Assembly (NCBI GenBank): GCA_021786265.1
Contig: JAJYNP010000091.1
Coordinates: 1 to 49,057 of the forward strand
Reading direction: 5' to 3'
Origin: Chloroflexota bacterium
GTDB lineage: Bacteria; Chloroflexota; Limnocylindria; Limnocylindrales; CSP1-4
DNA length: 49,057 nt
Both the position numbers and the translations under genes were made by a program. Numbering within the stretch: the stretch's first letter is position 1; each line of letters opens with the position of its first letter. Below, in pieces: positions 7,548-16,579 of the stretch. Below the pieces are notes generated by a model, which had not been told where the DNA came from, made no database searches, and saw only the letters and a list, made by a program, of their open reading frames with translations.

Positions 7548-9340
7548 ACGACCCAAATGACGCGGTCTTGGACAACGGGGGGGGCGTCGTCGGGCCCGAG
7601 CAGCCGCCGACGGCGGAGACGCCGCAGGCAAACGCGGCAGATGCGCGATCCGACGGAATAGATGAAGGTCCGGCAGAGGCCGCAATAAGGGCCTCTCTAG
7701 TCTCGCTGGGCTTCGTGGGCTTCGATCAGAACGGTGGGTCAAACGACACGTCAGGGGTGATGGTCTCTCCTGACCGCCGACGTGCCTTCCGGCGCGATGC
7801 CTACGTTGGGATTCGGGACGAGGAACAGGAAACCGAGTTCCTGGGACGGGTAGTAGAGGGACCTTTCCACGCCCCCCACGAGATCAGTACCGAGAGTGCC
7901 ATCTCTCGCACTACCCTGCTCTTCCCGGAGCGCACTCAATTCAGGCCCACCTACTACGTTTACGGGTCCGTCGAGGTCTTGGGCGAGATTCGCGGAGGCG
8001 AGCGGCTTGTACCGACGCCTACGCGCCCCCGCCCGTACTCGGAGGTATCTATCTATCCAGCGGCCCGTCTCCGGACAATGCTCGGACTCGAGGGTGACTT
8101 CCAGATCGGCCACCTCATGGGCTACGAGGCGGTCGACGTCGCTGCGGATCCGGGGAGCAAGAACTTTCTCCCCCGCAACATCGGGGTATTTGGCACCGTC
8201 GGCTCGGGCAAGTCAAACACGACTCAGGTAGTCATGGAGGAGGCCCTCGCAGCGGGCTGGGCGGTCGTTGTTATCGATGTTGAGGGTGAGTATGTCCGCA
8301 TGGAGGAGGCGGCGGCCGACCCTCGCATGATCGCCATCCTCTCGGACAGCTACGGCCTCGCCCCTGACGGGGTTGACGACTTCCGTGTCTACGTCCCGAG
8401 CAGCGGCGCCTCTGACGCTGCAGCCCCGATCAGCTTCAAAGTTCCGATCGCCGGTGTCTCTCCTGAGGTGGTGAGTGACATTCTTGAACTCACGGAACCC
8501 CAGGTGCGGATGTTTACGCAGATCTGCGCGCAGGCCGTCCGGAACGCAGCGGCGCCAGGTGGGGCCGCCGGTCGGACCGGGGTCCTAGCAGGTGGCGTGA
8601 CGACGCCCGGAACCAGACACGCGTACACGCTCCAGACGCTCATCGATGGCCTCCAGGATCCGAACGTTCCCCTCCTGGGACGACCGCCAACTGCCACCGA
8701 ACTTCCCACCGCGGCGACCCTTCGTAGCAAGCTAATCACCCTCGGAATGTCGCGCGTCCTCGATTGGAATGCAACCGCGCGGACTCCTGAGCTACCCGTC
8801 AACGATCTCCTGCTCGGCGGGCGTCTCTCGGTGCTCGACGTGTCCGAGACCGACGATCGAAGCCGAAGCATTGCCATCTCGTACTTGCTACAGGCACTGT
8901 TCGACGCTGTGATCGCCACAGACGAGGGCGCCCCTATGCCGAACGGCGTGTCGCGCCCACGCGTCCTTGTCGTCATCGAAGAGGTCCACACCTTCGTGTC
9001 CCGGGCGTCGGCTCAACGGATGAGGGCGGTCATCGATCAGCTCCAGATCATCAGCCGCCGCGGACGAAAGCGGTGGATGGGCCTCGTGCTGGTGTCCCAG
9101 CAACCCGGTCATGTCCCAGATGAACTCTTCGAATTGGCAAATACGCGGTTCATCCACCAGCTCAAATCCATCGCGAATCTCGCCCCCGTCCGTCAAACGA
9201 CCGGGGGCGTGCACGAAGCCCTGTGGACCACCGTGCCCTCGCTCGGTCCCGGCCAGTGCCTTCTCACCGGGGCGACGTTCCTCAATCCGGTGTTCGTCAA
9301 CGTCCGACCGGCCAAGTCCCGGCGCCTGTTGACATCGTAG
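7544..9340 (+). CDS. herA: HerA-type hexameric DNA translocase ATPase
   Basis: A 598-residue ATPase of the HerA/FtsK superfamily. An N-terminal HAS-barrel region (about 60-160, with FLGRVVEGPF) precedes Walker A GTVGSGKS at 217-224, VVVIDVEGEY near 241-250, and a Walker B-like LVVIEEVHTF around 476-485. The C-terminus LGPGQCLLTGATFLNPVFV is typical of HerA. It would form a ring that pumps DNA to the NurA-like nuclease encoded just before it (ATGA overlap). A DNA methyltransferase follows after 8 bases, so the three probably act together. The first 45 residues are Asp/Gly/Ala-rich and disordered. Third positions carry more A/T than in the polymerase and cas1 genes, hinting at separate origin. 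Confidence 0.88.
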   Translation: MNDPNDAVLDNGGGVVGPEQPPTAETPQANAADARSDGIDEGPAEAAIRASLVSLGFVGFDQNGGSNDTSGVMVSPDRRRAFRRDAYVGIRDEEQETEFLGRVVEGPFHAPHEISTESAISRTTLLFPERTQFRPTYYVYGSVEVLGEIRGGERLVPTPTRPRPYSEVSIYPAARLRTMLGLEGDFQIGHLMGYEAVDVAADPGSKNFLPRNIGVFGTVGSGKSNTTQVVMEEALAAGWAVVVIDVEGEYVRMEEAAADPRMIAILSDSYGLAPDGVDDFRVYVPSSGASDAAAPISFKVPIAGVSPEVVSDILELTEPQVRMFTQICAQAVRNAAAPGGAAGRTGVLAGGVTTPGTRHAYTLQTLIDGLQDPNVPLLGRPPTATELPTAATLRSKLITLGMSRVLDWNATARTPELPVNDLLLGGRLSVLDVSETDDRSRSIAISYLLQALFDAVIATDEGAPMPNGVSRPRVLVVIEEVHTFVSRASAQRMRAVIDQLQIISRRGRKRWMGLVLVSQQPGHVPDELFELANTRFIHQLKSIANLAPVRQTTGGVHEALWTTVPSLGPGQCLLTGATFLNPVFVNVRPAKSRRLLTS

Positions 9341-9348
9341 CGGTCGTT

Positions 9349-10557
9349 ATGGACGCCACCCCTCCCAGCCCTGCTGCTCCCACGACTTGGCCCGACTATG
9401 AGCCAAGACTCGGGTGGTTCCATCGCTATCCGGCTAGGTTTGCTGCGCCCGTCGTGGGCCAGCTTCTGAGCGACCTTGTCGAGAGACTTGGCGGTCGTCC
9501 AGCGCGCCTCCTCGATCCCTACGCGGGCACGGGCGCCACTATGGCCGCCGCTCGTCAAGCTGGGATTCCGTCGGAGGGCGTCGAACTCGGACGGCTGGGT
9601 GTCCTGATCAGCACAGTGCGGCTCGCTCCACCGAGGGATCTCGAGGCTGCACTCGATCAAGCAGAGGGCCTGGCGAGGCTGCAGCCCGCTGTCGACGGAC
9701 GGCATCCCCATAGGGCCGAGCTCGAACGTTGGATGGGTCCCCGCAACGTCGATCAGCTAGTAGCCGTGCTCACGACGATCGAATCGATCCCCGACAGCGC
9801 GACACGGGCCTTCTGCGAACTGACGTTGTCGGCGGCGCTGCGGCCAGCGTCCGTGTGGCTTGCCGGATCTATCAAGCCTCAGGTCGATCCGTCGAGATCG
9901 CCAAGGCCGTTGGCCAACGAATTGGCGCGCTGCGCACGAACAATCGCGCGCGACGTGCGATGTGAGACTCTAGGGGCCTCGGTTCCTGCTAGGGTCGTGC
10001 AGGGTAATGCGGCGAGACTACCGTTCGAAGATGGTGCGTTCGACGCCGTGATTACCAGTCCGCCCTACTTCACGACGTATGACTACATTGACGTCCAGAG
10101 GCTGTCCTATCTGGCCTTCCGTTGGCCCAACCCTAGGGACGACCAGCTGGGGCGATACTCGCGAATCCCATCGGACGGCGTCTGCTTCATACCGCCCAAC
10201 ACACTTGCGGACTGGTATGAACTCTACGGTCGCGAGAAGACGGCGAAGGGTCGCGCGATTCGCGACTACGCGCAGAGGCTCGCACTGCACCTCTCAGAAG
10301 TGCATCGTGTTACGCGCCCCGGCGCGGCCATAGGCGTCGCAATGGCCAACTCCGTTCGCGCTGGCAGGACCTTCGACCTTGTTGCGACCCTTGGCGAGCT
10401 AATGAGCGCCGCTGGCTTCACATCGATTGAAATTCGCAACCGTTCCGCGCGCGGCCGCCGCATCCTACCGCTCGGCCGAAACGTCACTACAGGTCGCTTC
10501 GCGGACGTTCCGACCGGGGGGACCGTCGAGCGCCTGGTGTACGCGACGCGCCTCTAA
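9349..10557 (+). CDS. SAM-dependent DNA methyltransferase with TSPPY motif
   Basis: A 402-residue methyltransferase. The SAM-binding motif LLDPYAGTG lies at about 54-62 and the catalytic TSPPY at 236-240, followed by FTTYDYIDVQRL. This order (SAM motif first, SPPY later) and the Ser-Pro-Pro-Tyr form suggest N4-cytosine or N6-adenine modification; which one cannot be read. The ATG at 9349 lies 8 bases after the HerA stop; upstream in-frame codons would overlap herA extensively. In a NurA-HerA operon it most likely marks self DNA so that the nuclease-translocase attacks unmodified DNA; that role is inferred. Confidence 0.87.
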   Translation: MDATPPSPAAPTTWPDYEPRLGWFHRYPARFAAPVVGQLLSDLVERLGGRPARLLDPYAGTGATMAAARQAGIPSEGVELGRLGVLISTVRLAPPRDLEAALDQAEGLARLQPAVDGRHPHRAELERWMGPRNVDQLVAVLTTIESIPDSATRAFCELTLSAALRPASVWLAGSIKPQVDPSRSPRPLANELARCARTIARDVRCETLGASVPARVVQGNAARLPFEDGAFDAVITSPPYFTTYDYIDVQRLSYLAFRWPNPRDDQLGRYSRIPSDGVCFIPPNTLADWYELYGREKTAKGRAIRDYAQRLALHLSEVHRVTRPGAAIGVAMANSVRAGRTFDLVATLGELMSAAGFTSIEIRNRSARGRRILPLGRNVTTGRFADVPTGGTVERLVYATRL

Positions 10558-10825
10558 TCGCGCCTCGCCGACCACAGCGAGGGATTGTCCCAGCGCTGCC
10601 CAATCAGATCAAAGGGTCGTTTCCGGGCCTCGGAGCCGCAAGAGCAGACTCCCTCGCGGCGTCGTCGGGGCGCTCATCGCACAGCGCGGCCAGAGGCCTC
10701 CACGCACGATCATCGCCCAGCCGGTGGCTGTGCGGCCAACAGCGCAGAGCGCATCAGTAGAGATGGTGCACGGGCGTGACCGGATCGACTGATCGAGACT
10801 CGGGTCCAACCGTGCCACATCCGGC

Positions 10826-11566
10826 TCATCTCTCCAGGCAACATACCTCGAAGTCGAACTGCCTCTCTTTCGCTCGCTTCCAGAGGGCCGCACTCTCCCC
10901 GCTGTAGCCCGGGTTAATCACTCGCCCGATGGGCACCACGGCGACGACCCTTGCGCCGGCTAGCTGCAGCGCCGAGGCGGCACTCTGTACCCGAGCCCCC
11001 GACGTATACGTGTCGTCCAACAGCAGGACGCGCAGGTCTCGGACACTCCCCGTCACCGAATAGGCCTTGTCCGAGGCCCGATTGTGGCTCGCCCTCTCCG
11101 GACCTGGCGTCAAAAGGGGTCGATAGTGTTTGCCGAGGTATCGAAACATGCGAAGTGCCTGCTCTAACGGATGGACGCCAGTCCGTCCTTGGCTGGATGG
11201 CACGATGGTGATGCAGTCCCATTCCTCGCCCGCTTCGGCGCGGATGCACGGCCCGTGCTGGGCAATGAAGCGAGCAGCGAGGGCACTGACTTCTATTCGA
11301 AGGCGCTGCCGCACTGTCTCAGGGTAGAAGGGACTCTTGTAGTTGCGCAGCACATGGTGGAGCTGCCCATCGAGGACGGTCAGCGAGATCGGAACCACCA
11401 ACTCAGCCGGGCAGGAGACCTGTTCAACCGACTCCTTGCAGCTCCAGCACCGCGTCCAGCCAGTCCCCGGGGCACCGTGACACACATCGCACACACCAGG
11501 GCCGATGGGGAGAACGCGCGTGTATGTCGTCAGCAGCGGGTCAGTGATCTCGACGGCGGTCGGCAC
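10826..11566 (-). CDS. ComF-like phosphoribosyltransferase with N-terminal zinc finger
   Basis: A 246-residue protein. Cys26/Cys29 and Cys40/Cys43 form a zinc ribbon, and VLLLDDTYTSGA (180-191) is the PRPP-binding loop of type I phosphoribosyltransferases. ComF proteins with this layout serve DNA uptake and recombination. Here the gene lies 8 bases downstream of dprA on the same strand, so the two are one operon. Outside competence loci this pairing hints at a defence or mobile-element role; the substrate is unknown. There is no helicase (ComFA) nearby. Family call firm, function open. Confidence 0.8.
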   Translation of the reverse strand: MPTAVEITDPLLTTYTRVLPIGPGVCDVCHGAPGTGWTRCWSCKESVEQVSCPAELVVPISLTVLDGQLHHVLRNYKSPFYPETVRQRLRIEVSALAARFIAQHGPCIRAEAGEEWDCITIVPSSQGRTGVHPLEQALRMFRYLGKHYRPLLTPGPERASHNRASDKAYSVTGSVRDLRVLLLDDTYTSGARVQSAASALQLAGARVVAVVPIGRVINPGYSGESAALWKRAKERQFDFEVCCLER

Positions 11567-11574
11567 GGCGTCTC

Positions 11575-12501
11575 TCAGCCGAGCGTGAGCTGCACCGCCG
11601 GCCGCGCCATGGCCACGAGCACGTGGAGGATGTCCTCCACCGAGTCGATCACCATCGTTCCCTTGCGCTCCGCGTACCGCTTCGCCCAGTCCTCATGCAT
11701 GACAAGCGACCTGACCAGAAACAGGCGCTTGCCGTGCTCAAGAGCGAGACGAGCCTGCATGCGCGCTCCGCTCGTCGCGTTGGCCTCAATGACCACCGTG
11801 CCAATGGCCATGCCGCTCATTACGACGTTGCGCAGGGGGAAGGACACCTTCGTCGGAGGTGCCTCGGGCCAGAACTGCGAGACGAGGGCTCCAGAGTGCA
11901 GGACCTGCTGGGCCAGTTCCGCGTGCTCGGCTGGATACATCCTGTCGATCCCGGTCCCCATGACCGCCACGGTCCGGCCGCCCGCAGCGAGTGCGGCACG
12001 ATGCGCAGCTCCGTCGATCCCGCGCGCCAGCCCTGACAGGACCGTGACTCCGTTGCGCGCAAGCTCCGTGGATAGCCGGATGGCCTGGTCCAGTCCGGCA
12101 CCCGATGGATTTCGCGTTCCGACGACCGCGACTGCGCGGTTGTCCTCTGCGCGCAGGTTCCCCCTCACAAAGAGGAACGGCGGGCGATTGTAGACGTGAC
12201 GGAGGTTGGTGGGATACGTGGCGTCGAGGACCGTAACGACGTGGACCCCGCGCGCCTCGTACCGCTCCACGAGTTCTTCGTAGTGGCTGAGGTCGTCCAT
12301 GCTGACCCGACCGGCTAGGGCGTCGGCCGAGGGCACGTCGAACGGCTCGAACTCCGTCCAGGCACGATGCAGAACCCGAAGCGCACTACCGGCGTCTTCG
12401 ATGAGCGCGGCAGTGCGGTACCACTCGCCCTGCGTTGCTGCCACAAGGGCGAGCACGGCGGCCCGTTCGGAGACCGACGCCTCCAGCACGTTTCCGAACA
12501 C
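11575..12501 (-). CDS. dprA: DprA/Smf-family DNA-processing protein
   Basis: A 308-residue DprA-like protein read from a GTG start. The Rossmann-like core has AVVGTRNPSGAGL, the diagnostic VLSGLARGIDGAAHRAAL, and TVAVMGTGIDRMYPAEH. Canonical DprA loads RecA on incoming single strands; many accessory DprA-like proteins instead bind nucleic acids or nucleotides in defence contexts. The C-terminus lacks the winged helix seen in many chromosomal DprA proteins. It is followed at once by the phosphoribosyltransferase gene, and both lie inside the mobile element, so this is probably not the housekeeping copy. Confidence 0.85.
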   Translation of the reverse strand: MFGNVLEASVSERAAVLALVAATQGEWYRTAALIEDAGSALRVLHRAWTEFEPFDVPSADALAGRVSMDDLSHYEELVERYEARGVHVVTVLDATYPTNLRHVYNRPPFLFVRGNLRAEDNRAVAVVGTRNPSGAGLDQAIRLSTELARNGVTVLSGLARGIDGAAHRAALAAGGRTVAVMGTGIDRMYPAEHAELAQQVLHSGALVSQFWPEAPPTKVSFPLRNVVMSGMAIGTVVIEANATSGARMQARLALEHGKRLFLVRSLVMHEDWAKRYAERKGTMVIDSVEDILHVLVAMARPAVQLTLG

Positions 12502-12550
12502 GCGTTCTATTGTAGCCGCTCCTCCTGTCGATGTTAACAGCGAATTCTGC

Positions 12551-15547
12551 CTATGGAAGGAGACGCTTGAGACGGGCGCGTGGGCCTCGGTGGGGCATCT
12601 TCCCTCCGTTCAGCGCATACCGCAGCGCCCGCTCGGACAGGCCCGACGCCTCGGCCAGGTACCGCCACCCGCGCTCGTCGCGCAGCCGCCGCAGCGCCGG
12701 CAGCAGCGCCTGCCACTCGGCGCGCTCGTCGCGGTACTCGACGTAGACCTCGTCGGGGTCGCTGACCAGGCCATTCTGGGCCTCGTCGAGCCGGTTACTC
12801 TCCTTGCCGATGTGCCGGGGCACCCCGGCCGCCTCGACCCGCAGCCGAGGCAGCAGCCCGGCCGTCCCTCGCCGCCCAAGGCCGCCGCGCGGGTCGCCGC
12901 TCTTTGTCTCGGGGTGCAGGCGATAGTCGGCCACGATGTCGCCGTAGGTCTTGAGCCGCACCTTGCCGGGCTCCCCGCCCGGGCGCGTCGTGACCTCGAT
13001 CAGCCGCCCGTCGGCGCGGTTCCGCCACGCCAGCCCGAGCAGCCGCTCCGGCTCACTGGTGAACGGCGCCACCGGGGTGACCGGGCCGCAAAGCCCGTCG
13101 GGAAGCGGCACGAGCGGGTCCGCGTGGCCGATCAGCATGAACCCGAAGGGCTTGACCTGTGCCTCGTAGGGCTTCCCCGCGTTGAGCGCAGCGAAGGGCG
13201 CCAGCACGGTCGGGCTGGAGATGGGCAGCTGGCTCACCGCGGGCAGGTCGAACCACGCCGGCGCGGGATCGAGGGGCAGCCCCTCGGCCTCGGCGATGAT
13301 GCGCCGCCACACGATGTCGGCCCACTCGGGCCACTCCTTGTCCCACGCCGGGTCGGCCGGGATCGGCGAGCGGAAGAGGCCGAGGCCGTGGGTGGAGGCC
13401 TTGCGCACCTCGACCTCGCCGTCGGCGCCCCGGTTGTACAGGACGTAGCGCTTGGAGCTGATGTCGACCGCCCACAGCTCCTCCGGCCGCGTCGGGTCGT
13501 CGGGCGCGAAGTTCTCGGGCTCCAGCTTGATCAGGGACGGCACCGCCTCCCGGTCGTACGGGTTGAGGGCGTTGAGCCCGCCAAGGATCTCGGTGACCTC
13601 GGCCCAGGCGAGGGCCCGCACGGCGGCTCGTCCGTCCGGCAGGCGCTCCGATCCGCCCGGGCACGCCAGCAGGCCGCCACGCTCCGAGGCCACGATGACC
13701 AGCGAGTCGGTGTCGCACGCGACGTAGCTCCCGCCCCGAGCCTCGACGTCGGCCTGGAGCAGCCCGAGCAGCAGGCGCGCCGCCCCGGTGATCGTCGCCG
13801 CCAGCGGCGGGAAGCAGAAGGCACCGGGCTCTTCGGGCGTCGACACCCGTGCCTCGATGGGCCACAGGCCCGACGCGGAGACCCGCTTGCCGCCGGCCAC
13901 CGGGTCGAGCTGGCGGAACTCCGCAAAGATCCCGTAGGCGCCGCCGTTGGCGAGCGTCTTCAGGAACTGGGCGAGCCGCGTGCGCTCCTGGTCGGACAGG
14001 GTGCGATCGCGCTTCACCCGGGCCCGCTCCTCGGTGGCGAAGCGGAAGAGATCGTCGGCGGACGGGTCCACCGCGATCGTCCCCCGCAGCTTCACGGGCG
14101 TGAGTCCCCCCGCCTGTCCCTCGGGCACGACCCGGAAGGCCTCCAGGATGATCGGGCCGGTCGAACCCAGCAGCCGCGCGGCGACGAGGTCGGCGAGCGT
14201 GTACCAGAGATCGACCGGGCAGGCCAGCTCGTTGAGGCCGATGGTCCACGCGGCCGCGGCCCCCGCGGGCGCCGTGACGTCGGAAGCGTCGGCGCCGTAG
14301 CGGGCACGCACGGGCAGCAGGTCGCCGTCGGGCCGGACGCGACAGAACACCCCGGCCAGGCGCCGCCAGAGGGCCGGCTCGTGCAGCCGCTCGCGGGTGC
14401 ACTCGGCCAGCAGCCCGCGGGCCTCGTCGGTGGCGTCGACCAGCGCGAACCGCTCCGCGGTCACCCAGTCCCACAGCGCCAAGAGCGAAAACACCGTCGG
14501 GTACATCGAGGTGAAGTCGACGTAGCGCACGGGCAGCGGGACGCGCCGGACGCGGCACTCGGTCCGGCCGCCGAAGTAGGCCGTGGTCGCCTGCCCCAGG
14601 CGCGCGTCGGAGACGGCGGCCGCCCGCTCGCGCGGCGGCTGCACGCCGATCGCGCGCAGGTAGCCCTTGCTCACCGCGGCCGGGGAGTAGGCCTGCTCGG
14701 GCGCGAGGCCGATGGGGTGGCGCTCCCACTCCGCGAGCAGCGTCTGATACAGCAGCCAGGTCAAGCGCACGTCCTGGCGGTTGTAGTCGATGTACGCGGG
14801 GGTCAGGACGCCGTGCGCCTCCACCTGCGCCTTGCCCTCGGGGAGGCCGAACGCGCGGGCGGCCGCGGTAAGCGAGAGTGAAGCGTCCGTGAAGGCGTAC
14901 GTAAGGGTGTGGAGATCGAGGAAGGTGCCCGGGTAGAGGCGCCCCTCGCTGGTGCGGTGCTCGGGGGCGAGGGTCGCCGGGTACGCGAAGCCGATGAACT
15001 GGCGCTTGGCATCGAGGGCCTTGATCTGGATCTCGGGCCGGTAGCGGTCGGGCCAGCGGTGTCCGTCCGCGTCGACCGACTCCCAGACGTGGAGGCGGAA
15101 CCCCCCGTTGCGCGCCCGATGCCACCCGAAGGCGAGGCGCGAGAGGTCGAAGGGCAGGTTGAAGCCGACGACCCGGGCCCGAGCTTGATAGCCGATGGGC
15201 CAGAGGACCGCACGCACGAACGCAGAACGGCTGAACAGCCGCAGCCGCCCGCCGTGCTCCGCGGCGTGGTTGGCCACGTATGCCTCCAGGATGGCGCGCT
15301 CCTCCGCGGACAGATCGTCGGCCGCGATGAGGCCCTCCTGGCGCAGCTTGCCCGCCGCGGGGTAGACCCGGTAGCTGCCGAAGAGGAGGGCCTGCGCGTG
15401 GTCGGTGCGGGTCTCCGTGTCGAGCACCAGCACGAGGTCGGGCTCCGCGTAGACGCGCGGGGCATGGGTCGGCCGAGTGCGCGGGACGTAGGCTCGGACG
15501 GCGATCTCCGTGCGCAGCGCGGCGAGGCCGTCGCGTCGGCGGCTCAT
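12551..15547 (-). CDS. Family B DNA polymerase of the casposon-like element
   Basis: A 998-residue polymerase with complete active-site motifs. Proofreading exonuclease: Exo I Asp43-x-Glu45 in VLDTETR, Exo II Asn130...Asp134 in GFNLPFDLS, Exo III Tyr255...Asp259 in YNRQD. Polymerase: motif A Asp344 in DFTSMYP, motif B Lys530...Asn534...Tyr538-Gly in KTLANGGAYG, motif C DTDS at 612-615. The C-terminal ~60 residues resemble a helix-turn-helix (YLAEASGLSERALRYAL). It starts with ATGA overlapping the HNH gene. In casposons such polymerases are thought to copy the element. About 180 residues between motifs A and B leave room for a priming insertion, but protein priming cannot be decided by eye. 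Confidence 0.93.
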   Translation of the reverse strand: MSRRRDGLAALRTEIAVRAYVPRTRPTHAPRVYAEPDLVLVLDTETRTDHAQALLFGSYRVYPAAGKLRQEGLIAADDLSAEERAILEAYVANHAAEHGGRLRLFSRSAFVRAVLWPIGYQARARVVGFNLPFDLSRLAFGWHRARNGGFRLHVWESVDADGHRWPDRYRPEIQIKALDAKRQFIGFAYPATLAPEHRTSEGRLYPGTFLDLHTLTYAFTDASLSLTAAARAFGLPEGKAQVEAHGVLTPAYIDYNRQDVRLTWLLYQTLLAEWERHPIGLAPEQAYSPAAVSKGYLRAIGVQPPRERAAAVSDARLGQATTAYFGGRTECRVRRVPLPVRYVDFTSMYPTVFSLLALWDWVTAERFALVDATDEARGLLAECTRERLHEPALWRRLAGVFCRVRPDGDLLPVRARYGADASDVTAPAGAAAAWTIGLNELACPVDLWYTLADLVAARLLGSTGPIILEAFRVVPEGQAGGLTPVKLRGTIAVDPSADDLFRFATEERARVKRDRTLSDQERTRLAQFLKTLANGGAYGIFAEFRQLDPVAGGKRVSASGLWPIEARVSTPEEPGAFCFPPLAATITGAARLLLGLLQADVEARGGSYVACDTDSLVIVASERGGLLACPGGSERLPDGRAAVRALAWAEVTEILGGLNALNPYDREAVPSLIKLEPENFAPDDPTRPEELWAVDISSKRYVLYNRGADGEVEVRKASTHGLGLFRSPIPADPAWDKEWPEWADIVWRRIIAEAEGLPLDPAPAWFDLPAVSQLPISSPTVLAPFAALNAGKPYEAQVKPFGFMLIGHADPLVPLPDGLCGPVTPVAPFTSEPERLLGLAWRNRADGRLIEVTTRPGGEPGKVRLKTYGDIVADYRLHPETKSGDPRGGLGRRGTAGLLPRLRVEAAGVPRHIGKESNRLDEAQNGLVSDPDEVYVEYRDERAEWQALLPALRRLRDERGWRYLAEASGLSERALRYALNGGKMPHRGPRARLKRLLP

Positions 15548-15996
15548 GGGGCCACCGGCACGAGGGGCGCGCCGGCCCAGCGGTCGGGCCCGAGGCGGGC
15601 CGCGGTGTCGGCCGCCAGCTCGACCAGCCACGCGGCGAGGAGCACGAGCAGCGTGGCGAGACCGGCGAGGAAGTGGGCGAGGACGAGCAGCGGGTCGCCG
15701 TCGGCGTCCGGCCACGCGTCGACGCCGAGCTGGGTGCGCAGCTCGGTCACCGTGCGGTGGTCGTTGGGACGCAGCCGCACGACGAGGCCACCGACGTTGG
15801 CCCGCCCCGCCACGTGATCTTCCTCCACCTCGCAGGCGCCGGCCTCGGCCCGGCGGCATCCGTAGCAGAGGACACGGCCGTCCGGAGAGGCCTTGAGGTG
15901 CCGCGTCGTCTGGCAGGTCGCACAGGCCGCATCGGGCGGTAACCGCCGCTTGTGACGGGCCTCCCTGGCGAGGGCGTCGAGGTCGGGATCGTGCAT
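15544..15996 (-). CDS. HNH-type zinc protein with a C-terminal membrane-like segment
   Basis: A 150-residue protein. Two CxxC pairs (CATC near 25-28, CYGC near 44-47) precede EEDHVAGRANVGG and LRPNDHRTVTELR, an HNH-like His...Asn...His series. Casposons commonly encode an HNH nuclease between polymerase and Cas1 genes, and this gene sits there. Unusually, the C-terminal third contains a long hydrophobic stretch (LVLAHFLAGLATLLVLLAAW) that looks like one or two membrane helices. A strong AGGAGG ribosome site precedes the ATG. It overlaps the polymerase start by ATGA and follows the HTH gene by 15 bases: one operon. Nuclease activity is inferred. Confidence 0.72.
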   Translation of the reverse strand: MHDPDLDALAREARHKRRLPPDAACATCQTTRHLKASPDGRVLCYGCRRAEAGACEVEEDHVAGRANVGGLVVRLRPNDHRTVTELRTQLGVDAWPDADGDPLLVLAHFLAGLATLLVLLAAWLVELAADTAARLGPDRWAGAPLVPVAP

Positions 15997-16011
15997 GACG
16001 GGTGCCTCCTG

Positions 16012-16482
16012 CTAGTGCCGGTACAGCTCGTAGGACAGCTCGCCGCCCGCGGCGAGTCGGTCCAGACGGTTGGGGTCGGTGGCAAGCTCGACGGGACGTC
16101 CGCCGATCTGCACCCGCCGCCGGGGGAGCGCGTCAAGCCGCGACTCGTCGCCGCGCTCGACGTAGCGGGCCACCGCGTTGGCGTGCTCGGCGAGGAGGGA
16201 GGCCGTCCGCGAGTCGCGCACCACCACCTCCTCGGGGCCCTGCACGGTGAGGACCGTCATGCGCCGCGGGATGCGATCGAACGGCCGGGGGATCCACCGG
16301 CGGCCCTCCTTGCGGAAGGCCGAGGGGGCATGCCGGCGGACCGTGCGCGGGTCCGTCCGCGCGAGGTCGGAGGCCCGGCGGAGGGAGTAGCCTCGTCGGG
16401 TCAGAGCGAGCGCGTCGAGCGCGCGCTCGTCGGGTGTCGAGTCGGGGGTAAGGGGCTTGCGAGGCCGGCGGCGCGGTGACAT
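16012..16482 (-). CDS. Helix-turn-helix protein at the head of the polymerase operon
   Basis: A 156-residue basic protein. The segment ALTRRGYSLRRASDLARTDPRTVRRHAPSAF (about 24-55) reads as a helix-turn-helix. The rest (RMTVLTVQGPEEVVVRDSRTASLLAEHANAV) predicts strands and a helix without a family I recognise. It is first in the minus-strand operon HTH-HNH-PolB, with a GGGAG ribosome site 7 bases before ATG, and is divergent from the next gene at 16580. It could regulate the element or help bind its ends. The first 12 residues are Arg/Lys/Pro-rich. Confidence 0.65.
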   Translation of the reverse strand: MSPRRRPRKPLTPDSTPDERALDALALTRRGYSLRRASDLARTDPRTVRRHAPSAFRKEGRRWIPRPFDRIPRRMTVLTVQGPEEVVVRDSRTASLLAEHANAVARYVERGDESRLDALPRRRVQIGGRPVELATDPNRLDRLAAGGELSYELYRH

Positions 16483-16579
16483 GTGACTCTCCCTGAGCTT
16501 GATCGGACCACTTGGGGGTAACTCGATCCTGCTCCGGGGCTTCAGCTGACCTTGCCAAACGTGTCACTCTTGGCTCCGC

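Noticed and set aside
12299..14881. Long plus-strand open frame antisense to the polymerase
   Set aside because: Arg/Gly/Pro-rich composition without any family motif; the opposite strand encodes the polymerase with all motifs. It is a GC-skew shadow.
12551..15547. Pipolin-type primer-independent polymerase element
   Set aside because: Pipolins use tyrosine recombinases and att sites; here the partner is Cas1 with terminal inverted repeats. The polymerase subtype itself still needs a tree.
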